Positions 25,227 to 32,760 of a DNA stretch of 64,000 nucleotides are shown piece after piece. The notes under the pieces were generated by a model, which saw nothing but the letters and a program-made list of their open reading frames with translations, did no database searches and was not told the origin of the DNA. The position numbers and the translations under genes were made by a program. Source of the DNA: Lysobacter enzymogenes. Its GTDB lineage: Bacteria > Pseudomonadota > Gammaproteobacteria > Xanthomonadales > Xanthomonadaceae. The stretch's first letter is position 1. Each line of letters opens with the position of its first letter. The stretch is from positions 4,681,001 to 4,745,000 of the forward strand of contig NZ_CP067395.1 of the NCBI RefSeq assembly GCF_017355525.1. The letters run 5' to 3'.

Positions 25227-26090
25227 GTGACCCGCCTGACCCGATTCACCGATGCGCATGCCGTCGACCTGTGGGACCGGCGCTTCCGCTGGCGCAGCGG
25301 CGAGCGCCTGCGCGACCGCACGGTCGACGCGACCTGGCAGCGGGTCGCCGCGGCGCTCGGCGGCGGCGGCGGCGACGCCGGCTATTGGCGCAGCCGTTAT
25401 GCCGCCGCGTTCGGCGCCTGGCAGATCCTGCCCGACCCGCGCCTGCTGCGCCGCGCCGGCACCGAGCGCGCGGTGCCGCCGCTGCGCGCGCCGCGCGCGG
25501 CGCTCAACGCCGGCGCGTTCGTGCTCGAACCCGGCGGCGCGCGCGCGCGTTTCGATTTCGAACGGTTCGCCGCGGTCGCGGCGCTGGCGGTGCGCCTGCT
25601 CGACGACGCGGCCGAAGCGTTCGGCGCGGACGCCACGGCGCCGTTGCGCCTGGAAGTGGGCCTGATCGGGCTCGCCGACGCGTTCGCGCTGATGGGCGTG
25701 GATTATCTCGGCGAACGCGCGCCGCCGCTGGCGCAGTCGGTCGCGCGGTCGTTGGCCCTGGGCGCCCTGCAAGGCGCGGCGCGCCTGGCACGCGAGCGCG
25801 GCGAGCGCGGCGACGGCGCGCCGCTGGCGCGGCTGTGGGCCTCGCGCGAGGCGCCGGCGGTGTTGCTGGATGCGGCTGCGAACAACCGCCGCCATGCGCG
25901 CCTGACCCGGTTGCGGCCGCAGCCGTCGCTGGCGCGGTTGGCGAACGGCGCCAGCGACGGGATCGAGCCGGCGTGCGCGCGGGTCGGCGCGGGCGAGGGC
26001 GCCACGACGCACGCCTTGCGTACGGCGCGGGCCGCCATCGCCGCAGCGATGCAGCCGTGGATCGACGCGCCGCTGCGAACGCGGCCGTAG
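25227..26090 (+). CDS. shortened class II ribonucleotide reductase-like protein
   Basis: The 287-residue product shows several landmarks of B12-dependent (class II) ribonucleotide reductase large chains in the right order. These are an N-terminal segment (AVDLWDRRFRWRSGERLRD, then GYWRSRYAAAFGAWQILP), a middle FDFERFAAVAALAVRLLDD, then VGLIGLADAFALMGVDY and NNRRHARLTRLRP with ANGASDGIEPAC. Full enzymes have 700 residues or more. Here the catalytic core, with its radical and redox cysteines, is missing between residues about 80 and 95, so it cannot be an active reductase of the normal kind. The GTG at 25227 has a GGAAG site 4 nt before it; upstream codons overlap the FNR box. It could be a decaying gene or a repurposed regulator-like relic. 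Confidence 0.65.
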   Translation: MTRLTRFTDAHAVDLWDRRFRWRSGERLRDRTVDATWQRVAAALGGGGGDAGYWRSRYAAAFGAWQILPDPRLLRRAGTERAVPPLRAPRAALNAGAFVLEPGGARARFDFERFAAVAALAVRLLDDAAEAFGADATAPLRLEVGLIGLADAFALMGVDYLGERAPPLAQSVARSLALGALQGAARLARERGERGDGAPLARLWASREAPAVLLDAAANNRRHARLTRLRPQPSLARLANGASDGIEPACARVGAGEGATTHALRTARAAIAAAMQPWIDAPLRTRP

Positions 26091-26104
26091 CGGCGGTCGC
26101 CCCC

Positions 26105-26239
26105 TGTAGGAGCGGCGCGAGCCGCGACCGCGAAACCGCGACTACGACGAAACCGACGCGATCCCGCGTCTGCTCAACGGCGAGCCGCGGCTCGCGCCGT
26201 AAGCGCGGTTTCGCGGTCGCGGCTCGCGCCGCTCCTACA
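26105..26239. repeat. REP-like element with 36-bp perfect inverted arms
   Basis: The left arm (26105-26140) begins TGTAGGAGCGGCGCGAGC and the right arm (26204-26239) is its exact reverse complement over 36 bp, with a 63-nt centre. C5 and G5 runs flank the arms. A single-arm relative occurs at 33674-33697. It lies between converging genes and may also end transcription. Elements of this sequence are common intergenic repeats in Xanthomonadaceae. Confidence 0.85.
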
Positions 26240-26261
26240 AGGGGGAGCAGGCGTAGCGTCC

Positions 26262-27098
26262 TCAGTGCCCGAAGAACACCGGCAACTGCGCCGATTGCAG
26301 CAACTCCCGGGTGACGCCGCCGAGCACCCATTCGCGCAGCCGCGAATGCCCGTAACCGCCGGCGACCAGCAACTGCACGCCGCTGCGTTCGGCGTAGTCC
26401 AGCAGCGCGACGGCGACGTCGCGGTCGCCGCCGCGCAGGCTGACCAGATCGGTCGGAATGCTGTGGCGGACCAGGTGCGCGACCATGCGCCGTGCCGAAT
26501 CCAGCGCCGGATCGTCGTCGCCCTGACCGATCACCACCAGTTCCACCAGCCCGGCTTCGGCCAGCAGCGGCAGCGCGTCGTGCACCGCGCGGGTGGTCTG
26601 GCGCGTGGGCTGCCAGGCGATCATCGCGCGCCGCAGCGGCAGGGTCGGGCCACTGTTCGGCGGCACCACCAGCAGCGGCCGGCCGGATTCGAGCAGCAGC
26701 GCGGTGAACCACGCATGCAGCGCGGCGACGCCGTGGGCGCGGCCGCCGATGCCGGCGAGCACGCAGACATCGGCGTCGAAGGCTTCGCGCGCGACCGTAT
26801 GCGGCGCATCGGCGTACAGCGCTTCGACCACGCGCGCGTCCCAACTCACGGTTTCGTCGTCGAGGCGGTTCTTCAAGTCGGCCAGGCGCTGCTGCCCGTG
26901 CTCGCGCAATTCCTCGTAGACCGCACCGCAGGTCGGATCCGGAACCAGATCCCAGGCGTGGCCGATCGGCACCGGCAGATCGACGCTTTCCAGCACCGCC
27001 AGACGCGCGCTGTGGCGCGCGGCCAGCTTCACCGCCAGACGCAGCGCATCGGCATCGCCGGCGTCGCCGGTCATCGCAATCATCAGGTCCTTGTACAT
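26262..27098 (-). CDS. universal stress protein, tandem UspA domains
   Basis: The 278-residue protein begins MYKDLMIAMTGDAGDADALRLAVKLA and has two UspA-like halves. The second half shows the ATP-binding pattern VAGGYGHSRLREWVLGGVTRELL, close to the G-x2-G-x9-G(S/T) motif. The first half lacks a clear ATP motif. Such tandem proteins are induced under low oxygen or respiratory stress in other proteobacteria. The ATG at 27098 has a GGAGA ribosome site 8 nt upstream. An FNR-type box 64 nt upstream of the start supports anaerobic-type control. It is divergent from the cytochrome bd operon. Confidence 0.88.
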   Translation of the reverse strand: MYKDLMIAMTGDAGDADALRLAVKLAARHSARLAVLESVDLPVPIGHAWDLVPDPTCGAVYEELREHGQQRLADLKNRLDDETVSWDARVVEALYADAPHTVAREAFDADVCVLAGIGGRAHGVAALHAWFTALLLESGRPLLVVPPNSGPTLPLRRAMIAWQPTRQTTRAVHDALPLLAEAGLVELVVIGQGDDDPALDSARRMVAHLVRHSIPTDLVSLRGGDRDVAVALLDYAERSGVQLLVAGGYGHSRLREWVLGGVTRELLQSAQLPVFFGH

Positions 27099-27161
27099 CG
27101 GCGTTCTCCGCGGCCGCGGCCGGCCCTTGCCCGCAGTACAGCCGGCTGCGCGCGCGAGGGA

Positions 27162-27175
27162 TTGACCCGGATCAA
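27162..27175. promoter_or_regulatory. FNR-type box for the universal stress gene
   Basis: TTGACCCGGATCAA fits TTGA(T/C)-N4-ATCAA with one change. For the leftward gene, a start point 41.5 nt from its centre (about 27127) would place a -10 at TGTACT (minus strand, 27140-27135), matching 4 of 6 consensus bases. Confidence 0.65.
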
Positions 27176-27320
27176 GCCGCGGCGGTGACCGGCAGCAGCG
27201 TTCGCCGCGCGCGGGCGGCATCGGAGGCGGGCGGAGCGGTCGCCGTGCATGGCGACGCGGGTCGTGGCGCCGGCCAAAGCGACCGCCGCGCGCATGGCGG
27301 CGGCCGGATCGGTGGGCGGC

Positions 27321-27334
27321 TTGACCTGGATCAA
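27321..27334. promoter_or_regulatory. FNR-type box for the cytochrome bd operon
   Basis: TTGACCTGGATCAA fits TTGA(T/C)-N4-ATCAA with one change. With the box centre at -41.5, the start point falls near 27369 and a -10 of TGCAAT (27357-27362) lies in the expected place. This is the layout of a class II FNR-activated promoter, 20 nt before cydP. Confidence 0.7.
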
Positions 27335-27388
27335 CACGCCGCCGGCCCTGTTGGCTTGCAATGCTCGCAGATTCCCCGGGAGCCGGCC

Positions 27389-27598
27389 GTGAAAACTCCG
27401 CCAGCGCAGCTCGATGAACGCGGCCTCCGCGGCGCCGCCAGGCCGCGCTGGAGCGCGGCGCTGCTGCGCCGCATCGCGCTGACTATCGCCGCCAAGCTGG
27501 CGTTGCTGACCGCGCTGTATCTGCTGTTCTTCTCGCCCTCGCACCGCCCGCCGGTCGACGCCGGCGCGGTCGACCGGCTCCTCCTGCACTCAAGGTGA
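27389..27598 (+). CDS. cydP: cytochrome bd small subunit CydP-like
   Basis: From the GTG at 27389 (GGAG at 27378) the product has 69 residues with one membrane helix (IALTIAAKLALLTALYLLFF) after an Arg-rich cytoplasmic segment. A short single-helix protein directly before cydA matches the putative small subunit CydP found with many proteobacterial bd oxidases. It ends 4 nt before cydA. Longer upstream ORF starts would read through the promoter and FNR box and are rejected. The assignment rests on position and topology. Confidence 0.65.
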   Translation: MKTPPAQLDERGLRGAARPRWSAALLRRIALTIAAKLALLTALYLLFFSPSHRPPVDAGAVDRLLLHSR

Positions 27599-27602
27599 TC
27601 CC

Positions 27603-29165
27603 ATGCCGGACCTGTACGTCGTCGATCTGTCGCGCCTGCAATTCGCGCTGACTGCGCTCTACCACTTCCTGTTCGTGCCGTTGACCATCGGCCTGGCGCT
27701 GATCCTGGCGATCATGGAAAGCGTCTACGTGATGAGCGGGCGCGTCATCTGGAAACAGATGACCCGGTTCTGGGGCGTGCTGTTCGGCATCAACTTCGCC
27801 ATGGGCGTGGCGACCGGCATCACCATGGAATTCCAGTTCGGCACCAACTGGGCCTATTACTCGCACTACGTCGGCGACATCTTCGGCGCGCCGCTGGCGA
27901 TCGAAGGGCTGATGGCGTTCTTCCTGGAGAGCACCTTCGTCGGCTTGTTCTTCTTCGGCTGGGACCGGCTCAGCAAGCTGCAGCACCTCACTGTGACCTG
28001 GCTGACCGCGCTCGGCGCGAACCTGTCGGCGCTGTGGATCCTGATCGCCAACGGCTGGATGCAGAACCCGGTCGGCGCCGAATTCAACTTCCACACCATG
28101 CGCATGGAGATCACCGACTTCGCCGCGGTGGTGTTCAACCCGGTCGCGCAGGCCAAGTTCGTCCACACCGTCAGCGCCGGCTACGTCACCGGCGCGATGT
28201 TCGTGCTGTCGATCAGCGCCTGGTACCTGCTGCGCGGGCGCAACGTCGAGATCGCCAAGCGTTCGATGGTGGTGGCGGCGAGCTTCGGTCTCGCCTCGGC
28301 GCTGTCGGTGGCGGTGCTCGGCGACGAGAGCGGCTACACCGCCTCGGAAAACCAGAAGATGAAGGTCGCCGCGATCGAAGCCGAGTGGCGCACCCATCCG
28401 GCGCCGGCCGCGTTCACCCTGTTCGGCCTGCCGAACATGCAAACGCGCGAGACCGAATACGCCGTGCGCATTCCCTGGGCGATGGGCCTGATCGCCACGC
28501 GTTCGCTCGACAAGGAGGTGCCCGGCATCCACGACCTGGTCGAGGAGAATCGCGAACGCATCCGCCGCGGCATCGTCGCCTATCAGGCGCTGCGCGAACT
28601 GCGCGCCGACCGCGACAACCCCGACAAGCAAGCTGCGTTCCTGGCCGTGCGCGAGGACCTGGGCTTCGGCCTGCTGACCTTGCGCTACACCCTGGATCCG
28701 GCCACCGCCAGCGAAGCGGTCATCGACCGCGCCGCGTGGAGCACGGTGCCGAACGTGCCGGTGCTGTTCTGGTCGTTCCGGATCATGGTCGGCTTGGGCT
28801 TCTTCTTCATCGTCCTGTTCGCCGCGGCGTTCTATCTGGCCGCGCGCAACCAGCTGGAAAAACGCTGGTTCCTGCGGCTGGCGCTGTGCAGCCTGCCGCT
28901 GCCGTGGGTCGCGGCGGAACTGGGCTGGATCGTCGCCGAATACGGCCGCCAGCCCTGGGCCATCGACGGCGTGCTGCCGACCTTCCTCGGCGTGTCGGCG
29001 ACCAATTCGACGCAAGTGATCGTTAGCCTGATCGGCTTCGTCGTGCTCTACACCGGGCTGGCCGTGGTCGACGCGGTGCTGATGCTGCGCGCGATCCGCT
29101 CCGGGCCCGACCGGCTGAAGTTCTGGCCCGCCACCCGCCAAGCCCACGCCGCGCACACCGTCTGA
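27603..29165 (+). CDS. cydA: cytochrome bd ubiquinol oxidase subunit I
   Basis: This 520-residue membrane protein carries the hemes b558, b595 and d. His21 (in TALYHFLFVPLTIG) corresponds to the N-terminal heme ligand and GRQPW near the C-terminus is the family signature. The quinol (Q) loop is long (from PNMQTRETEYAVRIP to about LRYTLDP) and resembles the E. coli type rather than the short-loop CioA type. The enzyme oxidises ubiquinol and reduces oxygen with high affinity in the inner membrane. It is part of cydP-cydA-cydB-cydX-ybgE with gaps of 10 nt or less. The FNR box upstream predicts induction at low oxygen. Confidence 0.97.
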   Translation: MPDLYVVDLSRLQFALTALYHFLFVPLTIGLALILAIMESVYVMSGRVIWKQMTRFWGVLFGINFAMGVATGITMEFQFGTNWAYYSHYVGDIFGAPLAIEGLMAFFLESTFVGLFFFGWDRLSKLQHLTVTWLTALGANLSALWILIANGWMQNPVGAEFNFHTMRMEITDFAAVVFNPVAQAKFVHTVSAGYVTGAMFVLSISAWYLLRGRNVEIAKRSMVVAASFGLASALSVAVLGDESGYTASENQKMKVAAIEAEWRTHPAPAAFTLFGLPNMQTRETEYAVRIPWAMGLIATRSLDKEVPGIHDLVEENRERIRRGIVAYQALRELRADRDNPDKQAAFLAVREDLGFGLLTLRYTLDPATASEAVIDRAAWSTVPNVPVLFWSFRIMVGLGFFFIVLFAAAFYLAARNQLEKRWFLRLALCSLPLPWVAAELGWIVAEYGRQPWAIDGVLPTFLGVSATNSTQVIVSLIGFVVLYTGLAVVDAVLMLRAIRSGPDRLKFWPATRQAHAAHTV

Positions 29166-29174
29166 GGCCCCGTC

Positions 29175-30308
29175 ATGATCGATTACGAACTGTTGCGCGA
29201 ACTGTGGTGGCTGTTGCTCGGTGTGTTGCTGATCGGCTTCGCCGTCACCGACGGCTACGACCTGGGCCTGGGCGCGATCCTGCGCCTGATCGGCCGCGAC
29301 GATGTCGAGCGGCGCATGGCGCTGGAAGCGATCGAGCCGAACTGGGAAGGCAACCAGGTCTGGTTCATCCTCGGCGGCGGCGCGGTGTTCGCGGCCTGGC
29401 CGCTGCTGTACGCGGCCTCGTTCTCGGCGTTCTACTTCGCCATGTTCCTGCTGCTGGTGGCGCTGATCCTGCGTCCGGTCGGCTTCGCGTTCCGCAACCG
29501 CCTGCCGCATGCGCGCTGGCGCGGCGCCTGGGACTGGGCGCTGACCATCGCCGGCGCGGTGCCGTCGCTGGTGTTCGGCGTGGCCTTCGGCAATCTGTTC
29601 CTCGGCGTGCCGTTCCACTTCACCGACGAACTGCTGCCGGTGTTCGACGGCAGCTTCCTCGGCCTGTTCCATCCGTTCGCGCTGCTGGCCGGCGCGGTCA
29701 GCCTGTCGATGCTGGTCATGCACGGCGCCAGCTATGCCGCGATGCGGGTCGAGGACCCGGTCGGCGCGCGCGCGCGGCGCATCGCCCGCATCGCCGCGTT
29801 GGCGGCCGCGGCTGCGTTCGCCGCGGGCGGCGTGTGGCTGCGCACGCTGCCGGGTTCGGCCATCGTAGGCGCCTGGAGCACTGGCGCGCCGTCGGATCCG
29901 CTGGCCAAGCAGGCGATCGCGGTCGACGGCGGCTGGTTGGCGAACTATGCCCTGCAGCCGTGGCTGATCGCGCTGCCGGCGCTGGCGTTCGCGGCCTTGC
30001 TGGCGGTGGCGCTGCTGGGTTCGCGCAAGTGGAGCTTCATCGCCAGCGGCACGGCGGTGGCCTGCATCATCCTCACCGCGGGCGCGTCGCTGTTTCCGTT
30101 CCTGCTGCCCTCGGCCACCGATCCCGCGCACGGCCTGACCGTGTGGGACGCCTCGTCGAGCCAGCGCACGCTGGGCATCATGCTGGTCGCCGCGGCGATC
30201 TTCCTGCCGCTGATCCTGGCCTACAGCGCGTGGGCGTTCCGGGTCATGCGCGGCACCGTCACCCGCGCCCACGTGCAGGCGCAGGGCGAACACGAAGGAG
30301 GTTACTGA
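29175..30308 (+). CDS. cydB: cytochrome bd ubiquinol oxidase subunit II
   Basis: The 377-residue protein has about eight to nine membrane helices and begins MIDYELLRELWWLLLGVLLIG with the conserved FAVTDGYDLGLG stretch. WEGNQVWFILGGGA follows, as in CydB proteins. It pairs with CydA to form the bd oxidase core in the inner membrane. It starts 9 nt after cydA and its stop overlaps the cydX start by one base (TGATG), so translation is coupled. Length is normal for the family. Confidence 0.97.
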   Translation: MIDYELLRELWWLLLGVLLIGFAVTDGYDLGLGAILRLIGRDDVERRMALEAIEPNWEGNQVWFILGGGAVFAAWPLLYAASFSAFYFAMFLLLVALILRPVGFAFRNRLPHARWRGAWDWALTIAGAVPSLVFGVAFGNLFLGVPFHFTDELLPVFDGSFLGLFHPFALLAGAVSLSMLVMHGASYAAMRVEDPVGARARRIARIAALAAAAAFAAGGVWLRTLPGSAIVGAWSTGAPSDPLAKQAIAVDGGWLANYALQPWLIALPALAFAALLAVALLGSRKWSFIASGTAVACIILTAGASLFPFLLPSATDPAHGLTVWDASSSQRTLGIMLVAAAIFLPLILAYSAWAFRVMRGTVTRAHVQAQGEHEGGY

Positions 30309-30433
30309 TGTGGTACTTCGCCTGGATCCTGGGGCTGGCGCTGGCGTGCAGCTTCGGCGTGCTCAACGCTATGTGGTTCGAGATGCGCGAGGACGAAGAA
30401 CAAGCGCGCGGCGAAGCGCAGCGGGGACGCTGA
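30308..30433 (+). CDS. cydX: cytochrome bd accessory subunit CydX
   Basis: This 41-residue peptide begins MWYFAWILGLALACSFGVLNAMWFE and has one membrane helix followed by a charged tail (REDEEQARGEAQRGR). The MWYF.WILG.. start and position after cydB are diagnostic for CydX, which stabilises the bd oxidase hemes. It overlaps cydB and the next gene by one base each (TGATG on both sides). Confidence 0.93.
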   Translation: MWYFAWILGLALACSFGVLNAMWFEMREDEEQARGEAQRGR

Positions 30434-30714
30434 TGGACGCGGCAGCGTCCGGCGGCTGGGCGCGCGCGCTGTCGCTGCTGCTGGCGGCGGCGCTGTCGCT
30501 GGCCTTGCTGTTGCTGCCGGCGATGCGCGGCGCCGGGCTGAGCCCCGGCGCGCACGGCCTGTTGACGCCGCTGGTGATGGCGATCTGCGCCGGCTTCGTC
30601 CACGGCGTCGGCTTCCGACCGCGCCGCGGCTGGGCGCGGGCGCTGCTGCATCCGCTGTTGTTGTGGCCGCTGATGCTGGGATTGGCGGCGCTGTGGACGC
30701 GCAGCCTGCTGTGA
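30433..30714 (+). CDS. ybgE: cyd operon protein YbgE
   Basis: The 93-residue protein has three predicted membrane helices and the segment AICAGFVHGVGFRPRR, which matches the conserved CAG-hydrophobic-HGVGFRP signature of YbgE. It is the last gene of the bd oxidase operon and starts inside the cydX stop codon. Its function is not defined in the family; co-occurrence with cydAB points to oxidase assembly or stability. It converges on the LysE gene with a 16-nt gap and no room for a long terminator. Confidence 0.85.
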   Translation: MDAAASGGWARALSLLLAAALSLALLLLPAMRGAGLSPGAHGLLTPLVMAICAGFVHGVGFRPRRGWARALLHPLLLWPLMLGLAALWTRSLL

Positions 30715-30730
30715 CCGCCGCGGCCGGCGC

Positions 30731-31354
30731 TCAGCGCTGCGCGGTGGCGAGCTTGACGGCGAGCCCGGCGAACACGGTCGCAGCGACGCGGTTCATCCAG
30801 CGCTGCGCGCGTTCGGAACGGACCAGATGCCGGCCGATCGCGCCCGCGCTCAGCGCGAGCGCGCCGAACACCAACGCGGTGGCGACGATGAAGGTCGCGC
30901 CCAGCGCCAGCATCTGCAAGGTCACCGGGCCGGCCTGCTGGTCGACGAACTGCGGCAGGAAGGCGAGGAAGAAGATCGACACCTTGGGGTTGGCGACGTT
31001 CATGACGATGCCGCGCAGGTACAGCTTGCCGGCGCCGCCGCGCGCGCCTTCGCCGTCCCCGACCCGCATCGCCGGCGCGCGCAGCGACTGCCAGGCCAGA
31101 TACAGCAGATAGGCAGCGCCGGCGTACTTGAGCAGCTCGTAGGCCACGCGCGAGCGTTCGAACAGCGCGGCGACGCCCAGCGCCACTGCGGCGGTATGGA
31201 CCAGTAGGCCGGTGCACAACCCCAGCACCACCCACAGGCCAGCGCGCTTGCCGCGCAGCGCGGACTGGGTCAGCACGAACACGTTGTCCGGGCCCGGCAC
31301 GACGGCGAGGAACAGCGCGGTGGCGAAGAAAGCGGTGAGGGTCTGCGGGTCCAC
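30731..31354 (-). CDS. LysE/RhtB-family amino acid exporter
   Basis: The 207-residue protein has six predicted membrane helices and begins MDPQTLTAFFATALFLAVVPGPDNVFVLTQSALRG (quoted in part), with the family-typical VPGPDN motif and the later NVANPKVSIFFLAFLPQFV. Members export amino acids such as lysine, homoserine or threonine across the inner membrane. The substrate cannot be read from the sequence. It is a single gene convergent with the cyd operon. Confidence 0.9.
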   Translation of the reverse strand: MDPQTLTAFFATALFLAVVPGPDNVFVLTQSALRGKRAGLWVVLGLCTGLLVHTAAVALGVAALFERSRVAYELLKYAGAAYLLYLAWQSLRAPAMRVGDGEGARGGAGKLYLRGIVMNVANPKVSIFFLAFLPQFVDQQAGPVTLQMLALGATFIVATALVFGALALSAGAIGRHLVRSERAQRWMNRVAATVFAGLAVKLATAQR

Positions 31355-31433
31355 GATGGGCTCCGGTGCGGGGATAGCCCATTGGAGGCGAGCGCGCCGC
31401 CGCGCGCAAGCGGCGCCTCGCCGCCGTACCGGT

Positions 31434-32237
31434 TCAGACCATGACCCGCCCGCCGGCCACGTCGAGCACCGTGCCGGTGATCCAGGCCGAGGCGTCGCTG
31501 AGCAGGAACAGCGAGGCCATCGCCACGTCGGCCGGTTCGCCGAGGCGGCCGAGCGGGAACGCCGCCAGCATCTGCGCCTGCCGTTGCGGCGGCAGGTTCG
31601 CGCGGGTGCGTTCGGTCAGCACCGCCGACGGCGACAGGCAGTTGGCGCGCAGGCCGCGCGGCCCGAGTTCGTGGGCGAGCTGTCGGGTCAGCGCGATCAC
31701 CCCGGCCTTGGCCGCGGCGTAACCCGCCGGTGCGCCGGCGACGACGCGCGCGCCGGCCGAGGCCATCGTCAACAGCGCGCCGCTGCCGCGCGCGAGCATG
31801 CCGGGCAGAAAACACTTCACCGTGAAAAACGTCGCGGTGAGGTTGTGGTCGAGGCTGGAGCGCCACTCGCGTTCGTCGATCTCGTGCACCGGCATCGGCC
31901 GGCCGCTGCCGCCGCCGGCGAAGGCGAGGACGAAATCGGGCGCGCCGAACCGCGCCAGCACGGCGTCGCGCATCGCTTCGACCTGGGCCAGTTCGGCGCA
32001 GTCGGCGGCGAAGGTATCGGCCTCGCCGCCGGCCTCGCGCAGCGCCGCGGCGCTCGCCGCGAGCGCGTCCGGGTCGCGGCCGTTGAGCGCCACGCGCACG
32101 CCGTTGCGCGCCAGCGCCAGCGCGGTGGCGGCGCCGAGCCCGCGCGAGCCGCCGGTGACCAATGCGGTCTTGCCGCGCAGATCGGCGAAGGCGGGAATCG
32201 CGGCGGACGGCGCGGGATGCTCAGACGCGGCATTCAT
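31434..32237 (-). CDS. short-chain dehydrogenase/reductase
   Basis: The 267-residue protein has the nucleotide motif TGGSRGLGAATALALA (residues about 29-44) and the catalytic YAAAK preceded by MASAGAR (Tyr, Lys, Ser). RLGEPADVA and SSAWITG-like C-terminal patterns are typical of classical SDRs (here SDASAWITGTVLDVAGG). The usual NNAG is replaced by AFAGGG. It probably reduces a carbonyl or oxidises an alcohol with NAD(P); the substrate is unknown. It overlaps the VOC gene upstream by 17 nt, indicating an operon under a shared promoter divergent from a LysR gene. Confidence 0.88.
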   Translation of the reverse strand: MNAASEHPAPSAAIPAFADLRGKTALVTGGSRGLGAATALALARNGVRVALNGRDPDALAASAAALREAGGEADTFAADCAELAQVEAMRDAVLARFGAPDFVLAFAGGGSGRPMPVHEIDEREWRSSLDHNLTATFFTVKCFLPGMLARGSGALLTMASAGARVVAGAPAGYAAAKAGVIALTRQLAHELGPRGLRANCLSPSAVLTERTRANLPPQRQAQMLAAFPLGRLGEPADVAMASLFLLSDASAWITGTVLDVAGGRVMV

Positions 32238-32598
32238 GGGTGCGCACTTCCAGGTTGTGGCGGTCGGGATCGAAGAAGTACAGCGACTCGGCCACGCCCA
32301 TCGCGCCGGCCTGCGGCCCGCTGCGTCCGTCGCGCTGGAACGGCCCGGCGCCGTAAGCGATGCGTTGCGCGAACAGGCGCTCGCGCACGCGCTCGAACCC
32401 GCTGCGATCCAGGCGGAAGGCGAGATGGACGCTGTCGCGCGGCGGCTCCTGCAGCAAAGCCAGGGTGGTGCCGGCATCGACCCGCAGCACCCGCAACACC
32501 GCGCCGGCGTGCTCGTCGTGCAGGCCGAGGATGTCGCGATAGAAGCGCGCCGATGCTTCGGCGTCGGCGACGCGCAGAATCATGTGGTCCAGGTGCAT
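32221..32598 (-). CDS. VOC-family (glyoxalase/dioxygenase) protein
   Basis: The 125-residue protein begins MHLDHMILRVADAEASARFYRDILG, the first VOC beta-alpha-beta unit with a metal-ligand His, and ends YFFDPDRHNLEVRTHE with the second unit and its Glu/His ligands. It resembles single-domain glyoxalase/bleomycin-resistance-type proteins. The reaction is unknown. It is the first gene of the VOC-SDR pair and is read away from the LysR regulator, which may control it. Confidence 0.88.
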   Translation of the reverse strand: MHLDHMILRVADAEASARFYRDILGLHDEHAGAVLRVLRVDAGTTLALLQEPPRDSVHLAFRLDRSGFERVRERLFAQRIAYGAGPFQRDGRSGPQAGAMGVAESLYFFDPDRHNLEVRTHECRV

Positions 32599-32760
32599 CG
32601 CAACGCTCCGGAGGGGGACGGCGAGGGCGGGATGCGGCGGCGCGACGCTTGTTGCGCGGCCGGCGCGGATGGCAGTCTAGGCGCCGCCGCGGCCGCGGCC
32701 CACCGACGCGCGGGCATGGCCGCCATTCGCGAACGCATCGCGCAAACCGGAACGACGACG

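Noticed and set aside
25013..26012. The 576-codon minus-strand frame that extends the Crp/Fnr protein at its N-terminus
   Set aside because: The extension is Arg/Ala-rich, overlaps the NrdJ-like gene and FNR box, and is not found in Crp/Fnr proteins. The ATG at 25013 gives the normal size.
27483..30293. A 936-codon minus-strand frame opposite cydABX
   Set aside because: It is Arg/Gln/His-rich and has no recognisable domain, while the forward strand encodes the bd oxidase.
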